The translations under genes and the position numbers were made by a program. Of a stretch of DNA of 64,000 nt, positions 1 through 12,050 are shown piece after piece (position 1 is the first letter of the stretch; each line of letters starts with the position of its first letter). Source of the stretch: Ailanthus altissimus (Eukaryota > Streptophyta > Magnoliopsida > Sapindales > Simaroubaceae); contig OX327691.1 of assembly GCA_946807835.1 (NCBI GenBank), positions 2,368,188-2,432,187 on the forward strand, written 5' to 3'. Under the pieces are notes generated by a model, which ran no database searches, had not been told where the DNA came from, and worked only from the letters and a program-made list of their open reading frames with translations.

Positions 1-1517
1 ATGGTTGTCAAAACAATTGAAAGTTTGCATAGCCTGACTCGAATACCAATGACATCCCCACATTGGTCTATCAATGGTTCTTCAGATTCAGATTCCATCC
101 ACTCTGCACTAAGCAGCATTTCTTCAGAAGAGTCACGCTTCTCCAGTTTTGATGGACTGAATTTGTTGGAATCTCTGCTTCCTATAGAAGTCCAGAGCCC
201 CGAGGTCGCTATTGGGGTATCAAAATCACTTGGAAAGGGTAAATACTCAGTTAAATGTCTATATGCAAACCAGTTCCGTGATCTGCGCAATAGATGCTGC
301 CCATCTGAGCTTTACTATATAGATTCCCTCAGCCGTTGTAGAAACTGGGATGCCAAAGGTGGGAAGAGCAAGTCCTTCTTTGCTAAGACACTTGATGACA
401 GGTTCATTATAAAGGAGATTAAAAAGACGGAATTTGATTCATTTGACAAGTTTGCCTTGCAATACTTCAAGTACATGAATGAGTCATTTGATTTAGGGAA
501 CCAAACTTGCCTTGCAAAAGTTCTTGGGATTTATCAGGTCAGTCAGATTGATTTTCTTTTCCCTTATGAGTACTATTCTTTGGTCTTTGTTGTAAATGGT
601 TATGTCTTCGCAGGTAACCGTAAGACAGACAAAAAGCGGGAAAGAGATGAGACATGATCTGATGGTGATGGAGAATCTTACCTTTGGACGAAATATTATT
701 CGCCAGTATGATCTTAAAGGGGCTTTGCATGCTCGATATAATACAGCTGTCGATGGTTCTGGAGATGTTCTTTTGGACCAAAACTTTGTCAATGATGTGA
801 ATTCCTATCCATTATATGTCAGTAACACAGCAAAGCGTCTGTTGCAACGAGCTGTTTGGAATGACACAACTTTCCTCAATGTGAGTATGAATTTAATTTT
901 AATTAATGAATGATGCTACATCGGCTACAAACTCTGCACCTGCACCTAATGTAGTTCCCTAGTCAGAGATAAAATATCACCACTGAATAAAATTGTAATG
1001 AAGATCAGAGATAAAAGATCACCACTGAATAAAATTGTAATGAAGATAGCAAAATATTTTTGGTAATATATAATTTATACAAGTTATGCCAAAATTTGAC
1101 ATTGTTGTTTTTGTTGATGATGATGATCTGAACATAGTACCCTAATTTCCACAAGCAACTCACAGACTTGCTATGCCTTTGCAGTCGATCGATGTGATGG
1201 ATTATTCTTTACTTGTGGGTGTTGACAGTCAGCGGAGGGAGCATGTTTGTGGGATCATTGATTACCTTAGGCAGTATACCTGGGATAAGCACTTAGAGAC
1301 ATGGGTCAAGTCTTCTCTTGTTCCTAAGAATGTGTTGCCGACTGTTATTTCTCCAAGAGAGTATAAGAAGAGATTTAGGAAGTTCATGTCTACTCACTTT
1401 TTGAGTGTACCAGATCGCTGGTGCTCACCTGAATCTGGCAACCCGTGTGAACTTTGTGGTATCAAAGATGACGATTCTTCCAGGTCCAAGTCCTGTCAAA
1501 AGAGTCATATTTCATAG
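1..1517 (+). CDS. FAB1: FAB1/PIKfyve-type phosphatidylinositol-3-phosphate 5-kinase, C-terminal exons
   Basis: C-terminal PIPK kinase domain, which phosphorylates PtdIns3P to PtdIns(3,5)P2 on endosomal and vacuolar membranes. Three exons are visible: 1–537, 614–880 and 1185–1517 (stop TAG), joined by GT–AG introns in phase 0, giving 378 residues. In order: a serine-rich linker (residues 25–60), the glycine-rich loop SLGKGK (76–81), the catalytic lysine in FIIKEIKK (K138), RQYDLKG (209–215), VMDYSLL (272–278) and the metal-binding GIID (291–294). These are the diagnostic motifs of FAB1 kinases, and none is broken. Plant FAB1 proteins are much longer, with CCT and sometimes FYVE domains upstream, so the ATG at base 1 is probably an internal methionine and the gene is cut by the window edge. 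FAB1A/B versus the FYVE-less C/D type cannot be decided. A C-terminal-only duplicate is an alternative. Confidence 0.9.
963..1046 (+). repeat. 42-bp tandem duplication in a FAB1 intron
   Basis: Two adjacent 42-bp units (963–1004 and 1005–1046) differ at about one position. They lie inside the 881–1184 intron and do not touch the splice sites. Confidence 0.85.
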
Positions 1518-2865
1518 GTCATTTCTATTTTTCATTTGGTGCCACAATTTTCTTTAATCATTACTGTTTTTGTTTAAATACTGTAAATAGGATATCATCC
1601 CAATTTATATATTTCGCCCAGTTATTCTGCGATTTTTAGCAAACGTTCTGGGGATAGTATTATTTCTGCAGGTCTGTCATGTTCTGTTTATTTTAATATA
1701 CAAGTATTGTAAAGTTAATTGAGAAAGTGTAGAGTTGTGGTGCCTAAAGATTGGAATTACTTGCAATTAATGAAAAGTTGCAGCTAGTTTCTTGGACCAT
1801 TTTCTTAAAAGTTCTGTTTACTTTGGAAGTCTCTTCTTACTCTTTCATTTCTTGTTAATTTTTGAAATAATTTCTCAAGTTACTGGATTAGACTTTCAAT
1901 TACCAAAGGATCAAAGGAAAAAAACAAAAAAAAAACAACGCACCTATAATCTGAGAGAACGGCCCAGATGTCTTAAATCACCTTAAAAAGATTTTTTTAA
2001 TTGAATCAAGTGATACAAATTTTTTCATTTACTATACATTTCATGTTATGTATGTTGAATCAAGATGATACTATTATTATCATCTTAATTCAACACACAT
2101 AATATGCCTTGAATTTTACTTGAATTTTACGCTGCAGCGTGCAGCGTTCATATGCTTATGCTCCGATGTTGGCTTCTTGCATGAACGCTAAGGTATTGTG
2201 TTTTAAAATGTTGAGGTATTCATCCTTTGTCATGAATGTTGATGCGTTGAATCAGAGGTCATTGGGACGTTCATCACTTTTTTGTACTTCTACATTCACT
2301 ATATAGCTCCAAATTTCAATGCTTCCCTCCGATTTCTTTAGCATCCATCATTTACATGATTTACTCTACAAAAGTAATACTTGAATGTATAAATAACATG
2401 AAATTACTTAAAAACAAACAAATATTTAAATTAGAATTAGTCAAAATATAACTAAATCACACTTATCAATTGAACGTAAGTGTAAGAAAGCATCGAATAA
2501 GGAACTCATTTGTTATTGTATTCGTTGGGTTTTTCTCTGCGAGAGTTCTTTGTGTGTAAAAGAATTGAATAAAAAAAGTGAGGATCTTGAGATTCATCGC
2601 GGATGTTAGCGTTTGTTGCTGAACAATGAATATTCTTGTGTCTTGTTTGAGTTATTGTTATTTCTGTTATGTAGTTCATCTTATTTATTTTTGTTTTACT
2701 TGTGAATGAAATCTTCTACAAAATGCATAGAATATTTATGGTACTAAATACAGGCCAAGAGGTATTATGTCATATATACCCTAATGAATAGGATCAGTAC
2801 TAATGTTAATTATTAAATGGGATTGCTAAGACTAATTTTTCGCAATAATTATGTCATATAGATGA
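1518..2865. other. FAB1 3' flank, no gene seen
   Basis: AT-rich sequence holding the presumed FAB1 3' UTR and intergenic DNA. No convincing coding frame was found. The one structured item is an inverted repeat at 2047–2101, listed separately. Confidence 0.5.
2047..2101. repeat. 24-bp imperfect inverted repeat (hairpin)
   Basis: Arms 2047–2070 and 2078–2101 are complementary at 22 of 24 positions around a 7-nt loop. It could be a miniature element end, a small-RNA hairpin or chance. Sequence next to the arms is not complementary. Confidence 0.7.
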
Positions 2866-4541
2866 TGTTGGTGTTATGATATTCATAACGTAGCAGAATA
2901 GAAAACTAAAATTTTTAATTTTTGTTTTCATCAATTAAAAATACTTTTATATAATATTATGAATTGAATTTGATGTTTAAAATAAATAAAAATTAATAAG
3001 AAATAAAAATATACCTTGAATCCACGCTAAATTTTCTTTTTTTAAAAGATTCCAAACCAAGTCTTTTGAGAGGAAGAATGAGTTTTTATTTTTTTTATTT
3101 TGAAAAAAAATACGTTATGTGTTTTTTTTTCTAAAGTATGTGTGCGTCTCCTTTTTAGAATAATCTTCTCATTTTAAAATATCTTTAAAATAATAAAATA
3201 TTATTATTTTAATTTAATAATTTAATTAATAACATTTATTAATTAAATCATTATCTGTTAAAAAGAGACTTAATAAATGTAAACCACATAGAGTCCCACT
3301 CTTTATGGTTAACATATAATACTCAACAATTGAGCATTATAAGACTTCCAAAATAAATAGACTAATAGTCTTTTAATAAAAAAAAAACATTAAAATTAAA
3401 ATAAAATCCTTTTGATAATTTTAAAAATCATCTTTAAGATTTTATTCATTTAATTTCTTAAATTAAATATTTAATTATATTTGGATAAGATATTATCTAT
3501 ATTAATTAATTAATTTTATTCAAATATAAAATATACATATTTTGAAAACTATTTTCTGGACAACAATTTGTACAATAATACAATTTATTTTAATTATTCA
3601 CTATAATAATTAAAAAGGTGGTATTGGGGACCCATGGATCTACAATTTCAAACTCCAATAAATTTTGGATAATTAATTAAAAATTTTAATGAATTAATTC
3701 AATTTATTAATTCTAATCTTATTCCACTAAAAGCTTAGAATTGCACTCTTGAAATTGTAGATATAATTTACTCAAAACTTAGAGCAGTCTATTGATTCAA
3801 CCACTACATGCAATTCAACCCTCCATAGATAGTTCATAATTAGAGTTAGGTCAATTACCATTTTACCCATCTAATTACTTTTTAATTCTTAAGTACCATT
3901 AATTCACCAGTGAACAGTTAATTTATAATTGTGTTACAAATTGAGTGCTTTAACTGTTCAGTTCTAAAATTAACCTTTAAAGGAACCTTCTTTCTAACTT
4001 CTGTAAGGAAGGAATGGATTCTATATCTGTAAATCATATTCCCAGCCACTTATCTCACTATGCCACCAAATATATAAGTTTCTAGCCTATTCTTTTAGAT
4101 AGACCATAATGAGTATTTCAAATGACACAATGACATAAATAAGAATTTATGATCAACAACGGTATTTTACATAAGAGTTCAAACTACGTCTGGTTCAGTC
4201 CTATATAGTTATATTATATAAAGTTCCTTAACTATAATGTTACTACATTAATGATTTGGATAAAATTACTACATTCAAAATGTCTGTGGGCCGCACTAGT
4301 AATATTTAATTAAAGATATCAAATTTTAATTAATTTATTACAGTCTTTTTTTTTTATTATCCATAACTTTAATCCTCTTGTATATAACAATTATATACTA
4401 AAGTTATGGTCACATAAATAAACAAGGGTTTTTTTTATATTTATTTATAAAATTATGAACACTTTTCAAGTATAAAATTATAAATTTATTAATTTCATAA
4501 AAATAGTACAAGTACATGCTTTTAGGGTACTATCCATAACA
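2866..4541 (-). repeat. 3' LTR of Copia relic A (family M)
   Basis: The right end reads TACTATCCATAACA, so on the minus strand the LTR starts with TG; the left end is TGTTGG at 2866. Read on the minus strand it shares blocks with the LTRs at 41917 and 51863: the opening ...CCCTAAAAGCATG, TATATACAAGAGGATTAA, and a GTGCGG(T/C)CCA block. It sits directly beyond the RNase H C-terminus of relic A with a purine-rich tract between, as expected for a 3' LTR. The left boundary is less certain than the right. Confidence 0.65.
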
Positions 4542-4560
4542 ATCTCTCACTTACCTTAAA
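4542..4560 (-). promoter_or_regulatory. Polypurine tract of relic A
   Basis: Read on the minus strand this is a purine-rich stretch (TAAGGTAAGTGAGAGAT) abutting the LTR start. It is the usual primer for plus-strand DNA synthesis in LTR elements. Confidence 0.5.
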
Positions 4561-4561
4561 G

Positions 4562-7500
4562 CAGGTAAGACATGTCTTTTAAACCCATTCCTTCTATATG
4601 ACCCTCAAACGTCTTAGCTGGTAATGTCTTGGTGAATAGGTCTGCAAGATTATTTTCAAATGCTATCTTTTGTTGGAGTGCCAGCTTATCTCAGTTCACA
4701 ACCTAAACCTATTGGGTGTATGCACGTGGTACACATGTCCATTTTAAAAATTATATATATATATATACGCATCAAATATAATATATATACACAATTTATG
4801 TATCTCATACATAAATATTCACAACGGAAGCTAGAAATCTGATTTTCTAAAAAATGAACACGATAAAATTTAACTATGTTAATCATATTAATATAGAATT
4901 GAGAAATATCACCTGTCAAGCCTTTGGAATAGGTTTATTTTGGGGTGCCGCCCAAAGTACACCCATTGGCAGTTCTAGGACCTAACGTGGTAGGCTTGAG
5001 TTGTTAGAACAACAACCTTTAATTTTTCAACGCCGGTTTAAAACTTGATCCTATAATTATTTGTTTAACCCATGTTCAACTCTTGAACATTTAAACAAAT
5101 AACTCTTGTTGTGTTGAATAGCCAAAATAGAAGTAAGAGAAGAGATGTTTGTTTCAACACTTAAAACAAAACTCAAGAAACATTTTTCATCTTTATTTTT
5201 TTTTCCATTTATGCCGGTCACTCAATTTTGTAACAACAAAAATTTGTTTCCTTTTTGCTTTAACATTTGAAAGAGAGGAAAACAAAACTATTTTGCTCTG
5301 TCCCATTCTCTCCATTTGTTGAGCACAACCTTAAGGAAACAAAAAAAAAATTCAATTCTCATTTTACCATCTTCTCAAATATATATATATATATATATAT
5401 CACCATGTGCTCCATTGAAAATAATTTTCACTTTTTCACACAAAATGGTTGACCATGCTTCAATGTTCCTATGAATAAATAATAAATTATAAAATAAGAT
5501 ATCTCCTTTAATTTTGTTTAGTCAAACAAGCTTTGTATTTAACAAATATAAAATAATCAAAATTATTTTATTCAAACACATGGTAGCATTTCGGCCACTT
5601 GTAATGATTTGAGATCAAAGGATATTCCAAATATCATTCTAGTCCCTTATGGTTTTATATATAATTCATCTTTAGCAACATTTGCTTTAACTATATCATT
5701 GCTAAATAAAACCTCATTTTATTTAGTAATTAAGTCTTCAATAAAATATTTATTTTATTAATTTAACAATGAGCTAACAATTAACTCTAATCAAATTAAC
5801 TAATCACTTAACTTTTAAGTGATAACAAATATTTAAATTATTTAATACTTAAATAATCAATTTAGGAAAATAACCCTGAAGCTTTTAATTAACCTAACGT
5901 GGGTTTCATCATACTCAATACTTGAGTTAATTTAATCGAAGGCTCACTATGCACTATATGTCACTATTTAATTAGTCAATAATAATTATTAATTAATTAT
6001 TGTACTTAACACTTAAGTACTAACGCGCGCGTATCCCAAGAGTTCCTAAAACAAATATTCGGTTCTGCTAAAAATTGCTAGGTTGAACAATTCAATCTAT
6101 GAGAGCTGATGAATCTCATATCTGTACACACCAGACTCCATAAGCATCTGACCATACCCAGTGACACCCAGCAGTCACACCAGGAAAGGTTTGTGATATG
6201 CATGGAACCAAGATATGGTGGATCACTTACAAGCCACCGTGGCACTCAGGTCAAAGGACTACGTATACTACTCAACTTAATAAGACTCACAATTGACGGC
6301 TTCACAGGATTTTTATTAGCGTCCTCATAAGTCTATTCAGTATTCAATCTTGACTGAATACCTATATGCATATATGAGCTTCCGGTAAGCCCATGGTCTT
6401 CTAAGAACAACCATATATACCATATAAGACATAGCACACACTACTCTTTATAAAAGGAGATCCATTGACAGACTTGTATCGGTGAAAGCATATCAGGAAT
6501 GGCATGTAAGCACTAATTTCAACATTTTTATAACAGTCACATAACCTCTATGCACGATTTCCCTGACCAAGTGATACTTTCTCTTTATATGCTTTGTTCT
6601 CTTGTGGTTCCTGGGTTCCTTTGAATTCGCCACTATTCTACTGTTGTCACAGTAAAGGGTTAATAGTTTATCCATTTCTGGAACAACTTCCAGATTAGTG
6701 AAGAACTTCCTAAGCCATGCTGTTTCTTTAGTTGCTTTGCAAGCTGTTATATATTCAGTCTTCATAGTTGAATCAATAGTGCTAGATTGTTTTACACTTT
6801 TTTAGACTGTGGTTCTGCCACTAAGAGTAAACACTGACCTAGACGTCGGCTTTTGATTGTCTTTGTTTAATTAAAAATCAAAATCAGTAGTGAGGTTCAG
6901 GTCTCCACCTGAATACACAAGCATATATTTTCTCGTTCTCTGAAGATACTTGAGACATGCTTTACCACAATCCAGTGAGCGAATCCAGGGTTGGATTGAT
7001 AATGATTGACTATTCCCACTGTATAGCAAATGTCAGGCCTTGTGCACAACATAGAGTACATGATGCTGCCAACTGCTGAGGCATAGGGAACCCATCTCAT
7101 ATCTTTTTTCTCATGAGATTTATTGGGACATTGCTCTCTAAGAAGAACAATTCCATGTTGAGTTGGTAGTTGACTATTCTTGGAATTCTATATCCAAACC
7201 ACATAAGCACTTTATCAATATATGATACTTGAGACAGTGCCAGTAATCTATTCTTGCTATCTCGAATAATTAAGATCCCAAGGACATAACCTACCTCTCT
7301 CAAATATTTTATTTAGAAGTGCTCGGCTAACCACTTCTTTATGTTGGATAATGTTTCTATATCATTCCCAATAAGTGGAATGTCATCCATATAAAGTACT
7401 AGAAAAATCACCTTTTTGTTCTTGATGTACTTGTATACACAATGTTCATTAACATTTTGCTTGAAACCATAAGATTTAATTATCTCATCAAATCTTAAGT

Positions 7501-8345
7501 TCCAAGACCTTGAAGCTTGCTTAAATCAATAGACTTAAGCAACTTGCAGACTTTCTACTCCTAGCCTTCTGCCACGAACCCTTTTCGTTGCACCATGTAG
7601 ATGCTCTATTCAAGATAGCTATTCAAAAAGGTTGTCTTGATGCCCATTTGCCATATCTTATAATCGAGACATACAACAATGGACAAGAGGATGCAAATGG
7701 ATTTAAGCATGACTATTGGTGAGAAAATTTTCTTATAGTCGATTCACTCTTTTTGGGTATAACCTTTTGCCATTAGTATTACTTTAAAAGTCTCAACTTT
7801 TTCATCTACGCCTCTTTTCTTCTTGAAGATCCATTTACACCCGATGGGCTTAACATCTTCAGGTGGATCTATAAGTTTTCAGACTGAATTAGAGTACATA
7901 GACTTCATTTATTGGTTTATGGCTTTTTGCCATTTTTCTTTATCAAAATCTTCCATTGCATATTTGTATATCAATGGATTGTCTTGGCTTGTGTCGTACA
8001 CAACTACTTGTGCTTCTCTCTTTTTTCTTTAACGAGAAGGTAGTCTCACTATCATCATACTACGTTGAGGTTCCAAGGTGTTCTGATCAGAATTGGTGGT
8101 TACCTAACTTTGTCATTCATCAACTGTTAGCGGTAAAGGTCTGATCTGTCATTCATTATTGCGAGGTTTGAAGTTTAATATATAATCATTCTTAAGAAAA
8201 GTGGCGTTTGTTGATACAATCACTTTTTTTTCTTGAGGACTATAAAACAAACCTCCTATTGTGCTTTTAGGGTAGCCTATAAATAGACAAACTTCTATAC
8301 ACGATTTTAGCTTTTTAGTCTTTCCTTTCAGCACATTTCCCAAAC
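4562..8345 (-). pseudogene. Copia relic A: integrase C-terminus, reverse transcriptase, RNase H (split)
   Basis: On the minus strand, right to left: integrase C-terminal region at 8149–8343 (VLKGKTKKL, then GYPKSTIGGLFYSP, the conserved post-catalytic block of Copia integrases); reverse transcriptase at about 6900–7900, in pieces (SQVSYIDKVL, then YASAVGSIMYSMLCTRPDI); RNase H at 6525–6780 (TEYITACKATKETAWLRKF, LYCDNSRIVA, KHIKRKYHLVREIV); and the RNase H tail at 4562–4670 (NLADLFTKTLP). Between the two RNase H parts lies the solo LTR 4671–6524. Many stops and frameshifts are present, so it is inactive. Gag, protease and the integrase core are absent: similarity ends at about 8345, and no 5' LTR is seen nearby. 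Confidence 0.85.
4671..6524 (-). mobile_element. Solo LTR of Copia family K inside relic A RNase H
   Basis: Ends are TGTTGGAGTG at 4671 and TTTCAACA at 6524, making 1,854 bp. Flanking 5-mers are TCTTT (4666–4670) and TTTTT (6525–6529), a TSD with one mismatch. Removing the LTR and one flank leaves the RNase H frame open across the junction. Internal blocks match the other family-K LTRs in this window: the CAAGCCTTTGG...GGCTTGAG segment near 4918–5000, and the GTGGATCACTTACAAGCCACCGTGGCACTCAGGTCAAAGGAC region near 6219, shared with 11363, 23050, 31343, 40629 and the reverse strand at 48950. An (AT)n run lies at 5378–5400. No internal coding region is present. Confidence 0.85.
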
Positions 8346-9810
8346 ACCCTCTTTTGGAAGGATTCCATTTTCCATAAGCACCTTTACCACACTAAGCTAC
8401 TACAGGGCTATCCTCAGCGTTCAAGGGGGTTCCACCTTCCATGCGTCTTAATATATGAAGAAGAGCTCCTTATTTTAACCCCACCAGTTTTTTTGATTCA
8501 CAAGAAGGGTTCCTACATTTAATTCATGTGAGTTCTAGACATGGTTGCTGCTCAAGTCCTCTCTGATAATATTTTGTTTCCTCTAGTACCGAATGAAGGG
8601 AAGGACAACAATGAGGTCATTTATACCCCTTCACTTATAGCAGGGCCTTTCTTGACATATGTGAGCAATCATCTTTATTTTAAAATATTTTTACTAACAT
8701 TTTATCTGTTATTATTTGTTGAATTATATTTCTTATCATAGATATGATTGTTGGGCCGTCTACATCATTAGAGAAGGTGAGGTACTCAACCTCACACTCG
8801 CCAGTTTGTCTTTAAACTTTGACGACTTTCCATTCTTTGTTATAGGTGTAGGATCTACAGACGAGGGTAGTTCCTTGAATGATGCTATCCCATAAGATCC
8901 CCTTATTATTTTTAATCCTTTCGCATATGATCTTTTTATTGTTAAACAATCTACAACTTTTTTTATCCCCAACCTTTATAATCGGTTCTGGTTGCAAAAG
9001 GTCATTTAGCCACTAATCCTCCTATAGTTAGTGCATTTGTACCTTTCTAAAAAGTTCCTACTTCTGGAGGGGTTACTCTAGGGGAGACGTTAATTGTTTC
9101 GATTGTTTCTGTGAAGGAAGGTAATATAACGTTCTTTTTTTTTGCTAAGTTTAGATCGATTGTTCCTCTTTTGATTTTTTTTTTAATTTCTTTTTGTCGA
9201 AGACATCCAAGCCTTCATGAAAGACTTTTTTGAAGTGGTTTTGTGATTCTTCCACCATGCCCTAAAAAAGCAAGTATGCAAAGAAATAGAAGGAAGGCAT
9301 TTGAGGACATACTCGAGGGCCCAAGCCAAGAGACATTTTCTAACAAGAAATAGAGACATTCCCTACCAAAGAAGACACCGAGGGAGCCTCTAAGAAGGTT
9401 CCTTAGTTCAATGATGAGTTTTCACCGCATTTTTGGAAGGGGGATAAGGATATGGTAAGAGAGTCCACTATCTTTTGTATCGATAGAGAGAGTGCAATAA
9501 AATTTTTGTCGAGGTTCTATACTGGAGCTAATATGAAGCTATTGTCGAGGATGATTGCAGCTCATTAGGTGCGAAAAAGTACTGCCTCAGTGGTCATGGT
9601 AAGATTGTGTTTTTGAGTATGTTTTATTTTGAACTTTAGTAGTTACTTTTTGAATTATCATTTATGTGCAGACTATTCATGATAGTGCTCGTATGTTGGA
9701 GGCTTAGAAAGACAAGTTAAAGGCTGTTCATCGTGAGTTATGGAATTAAAGGAGCGGCTGAAGTATGAGTATGAGAAAACTATATTGCTTTAAGGGAAGA
9801 ATTGAAAGTG
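8346..9810 (+). other. Unclassified degenerate segment, weak coiled-coil coding trace
   Basis: Similarity to Copia integrase stops at about 8345, and family-K LTR begins at 9811. Between them I recognise no domain. Plus-strand frames near 9480–9590 and 9670–9770 read as broken helical, charged sequence (for example KAVHRELW and a Lys/Glu-rich run after it) that would suit a coiled coil of a retroelement Gag or a host protein, but in-frame stops interrupt it. A T-rich stretch lies at 9130–9195. A fragment of an unidentified transposon is the likeliest reading. Confidence 0.35.
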
Positions 9811-12036
9811 TGTTAATATACTAAGGTGCTTACATGTGAATAGGGTTTATTGAATTACAAACTTTGGATGTCTTACACACAAAATACTCAGCTGAATGGA
9901 AAATTTATTTTCTATTCAATAAATACACACTTAACAGAAGTCTTGTTACTCTAACAAGATTAGAAATTACCTATTTTTTGAAGCGTTTCTCAAATTTAAG
10001 CTCACCTTGAAGTGTTCTCTTTGCTAATTCGAGATTCTAACTTAGTAGGCTTAGAATGCTAAAATGGTAGCTTTTATTTTGCAAGATTTACCAAGCAACT
10101 CTTGCTTTTGGTCTCTCACAATTCTGGGTGAGAAAAATGGGACTTGGGAGAAAAGAGCAACCATTGCTAATTCTTATCCTCTAAAGTGTTGTTGATTATT
10201 TCTTTTATAAAAGATGATAAAAAGAACTCTTTTGTCGACCTTTCACATATCTCGTTTTGCTCTTTTACATGAAGGATAAGAGTCAAAAACTATTTTTGTC
10301 CTATTTCTTTTAATATGGACGAACACTTTCCAAAGCCTTTAACAAAATATCTCTTAAGCTTTTTATTATTTTAAGTTATCAAAGGTACACTAGTCACCAT
10401 CTTAAACAATGTGTTCTTTTTCATAAACAAAGCTTATCTAAAAAGCTTCATTAAAATAATTAGGACCATTGCAAAAGAGACAAGTGTCCAAGGACTTATT
10501 CAAAGCTTATCCAATAAACTTTAATAAAATAATTAAGTCCATGAATAGTGTCTCACACTTGCCAAAATCTTACACTAATGCTTAAATATTAAGCATTCTT
10601 AAAATAATCAAGTACATGACAAGTGTTCAACACTTGTCCAAGTACTATACCAAAGCTTATCCTTTAAGGCTTAATGATGTGTCAAAATCTAACAATTAGA
10701 ATTTGACAAGTATTTGAGAGGTCCCATAATCGAGCTCATCCATAATCTCCTTAGATCGAACTCTTCGACCAAGTCGTGTCCTTTTTTAGAGGTCCTAAAA
10801 TTGAGGTCATCTATAATATTCTCGGATAGAACTCTTCGACTGAGTGCGTTATCCTAGTGCTCAATGAGTATGCTTTATATTGTGAGACTCCCCAGGTCTA
10901 CGCCCGGTTAGTCATATAGAACTTCTCCACACATTCATAAACAATGCCCCACACAAACATACTATAGATATTAGAAAGTAGCATGATGAACCATATAAGT
11001 TGAGGTTAACCAAATAAGTATAATCCTTCTGTCATCTATATCTTAGAGGAGCAGAGACATATATCTCCACTGTCAAATCTCTATTTGCTCGACTATAAAC
11101 TTATCTCCAGATTTATATTTCTATAAACAATATCCTCAAAATACTTTTGCGACATTATTTATTCCACGAAAAACTCTTTTTTGGGTTTACTACTTATAGT
11201 TATAAGATTTTCTGAAACACAATCTTAGAGCATCAAGATATACAACTTACTAATATAAGCTGATGGATCCTATATTTACGCATATCAGACTCTATGAGCA
11301 TTAAACCATATCCAACCGTCAGACCATGAAAGGTCTCTAACATGCATGGAACTAAAGTATTGTGGATCACTTATAAGGTCACCGTGGCGCTTAGGTTAAA
11401 GGACCATGAATACTATTTAACTTGAGAAGATCTACCATTGATGACTTTATGGGATGTCTATTGGAGGTCTTCGTAAGTCTGTTTAGTATCCAATCTTTAT
11501 TGAATTTTTGCATCTCTATACGAGCTTTCACTAAGCTCATGGTTTTCTAAGACTAACCATCTAGACAACTTAGATATAGACATACACTGATTTGAAAAGG
11601 GTTCTTCGATCGACCCACATTGGTAAAGATAGATCACGAACGAGGTGTTCGAGAACATACTGTATAATGATATTTCCTAACATCATTTGTAACTTTTTGT
11701 AACTATGTCATTACTAATATATTCCTAGGCTGTTGTCCTATTTCAAAGAAGGTTCTAACTCTTAGAATTTGCTAACTCGTATAACTACTAACTTTTGCTA
11801 ACTATTATAACTAATTTTTAGCACTGCTAACTCTTAGCACTTATAACTTTTAATGCTGATCCAAACTCCTTTAAATTAGATTTAAACCATTTTAGATCTA
11901 CAATGTTTGAAATTTAACAAGCTTCTTACCATATATATTAAATAATATTAATGATTTAATAAAATATTAAATCTATAAATATTAAATAATAACTATTCAT
12001 ACAAATGAGATGACACGTAAGCACAACATCCCAACG
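9811..12036 (-). repeat. 3' LTR of relic B (family K), 2.2 kb
   Basis: It starts TGTTAATATAC, matching TGTTGGTATTG at 29860, and ends ...CATCCCAACG next to a polypurine tract (12037–12050, AGAGCAAATAGGAGT on the minus strand). Internal blocks are shared with both LTRs of element E, including the GTGGATCACT block at 11363 and ATCAGACT...GACCATGAAAGG upstream of it. Confidence 0.8.
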
Positions 12037-12050
12037 ACTCCTATTTGCTC

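Noticed and set aside
493..792. Minus-strand frames opposite FAB1
   Set aside because: Antisense to conserved kinase exons; no start context or motifs.
4898..5000. Possible host gene, because CAAGCCTTTGG...GGCTTGAG recurs at 15811
   Set aside because: It is a shared block of family-K LTRs, present only within them.
5378..5400. (AT)n runs here and at 15597–15620 and 56543–56561
   Set aside because: Ordinary AT microsatellites; no sign of function.
8541..8741. 66-residue plus-strand frame
   Set aside because: No domain recognised and neighbouring frames are broken; kept only within the unclassified segment.
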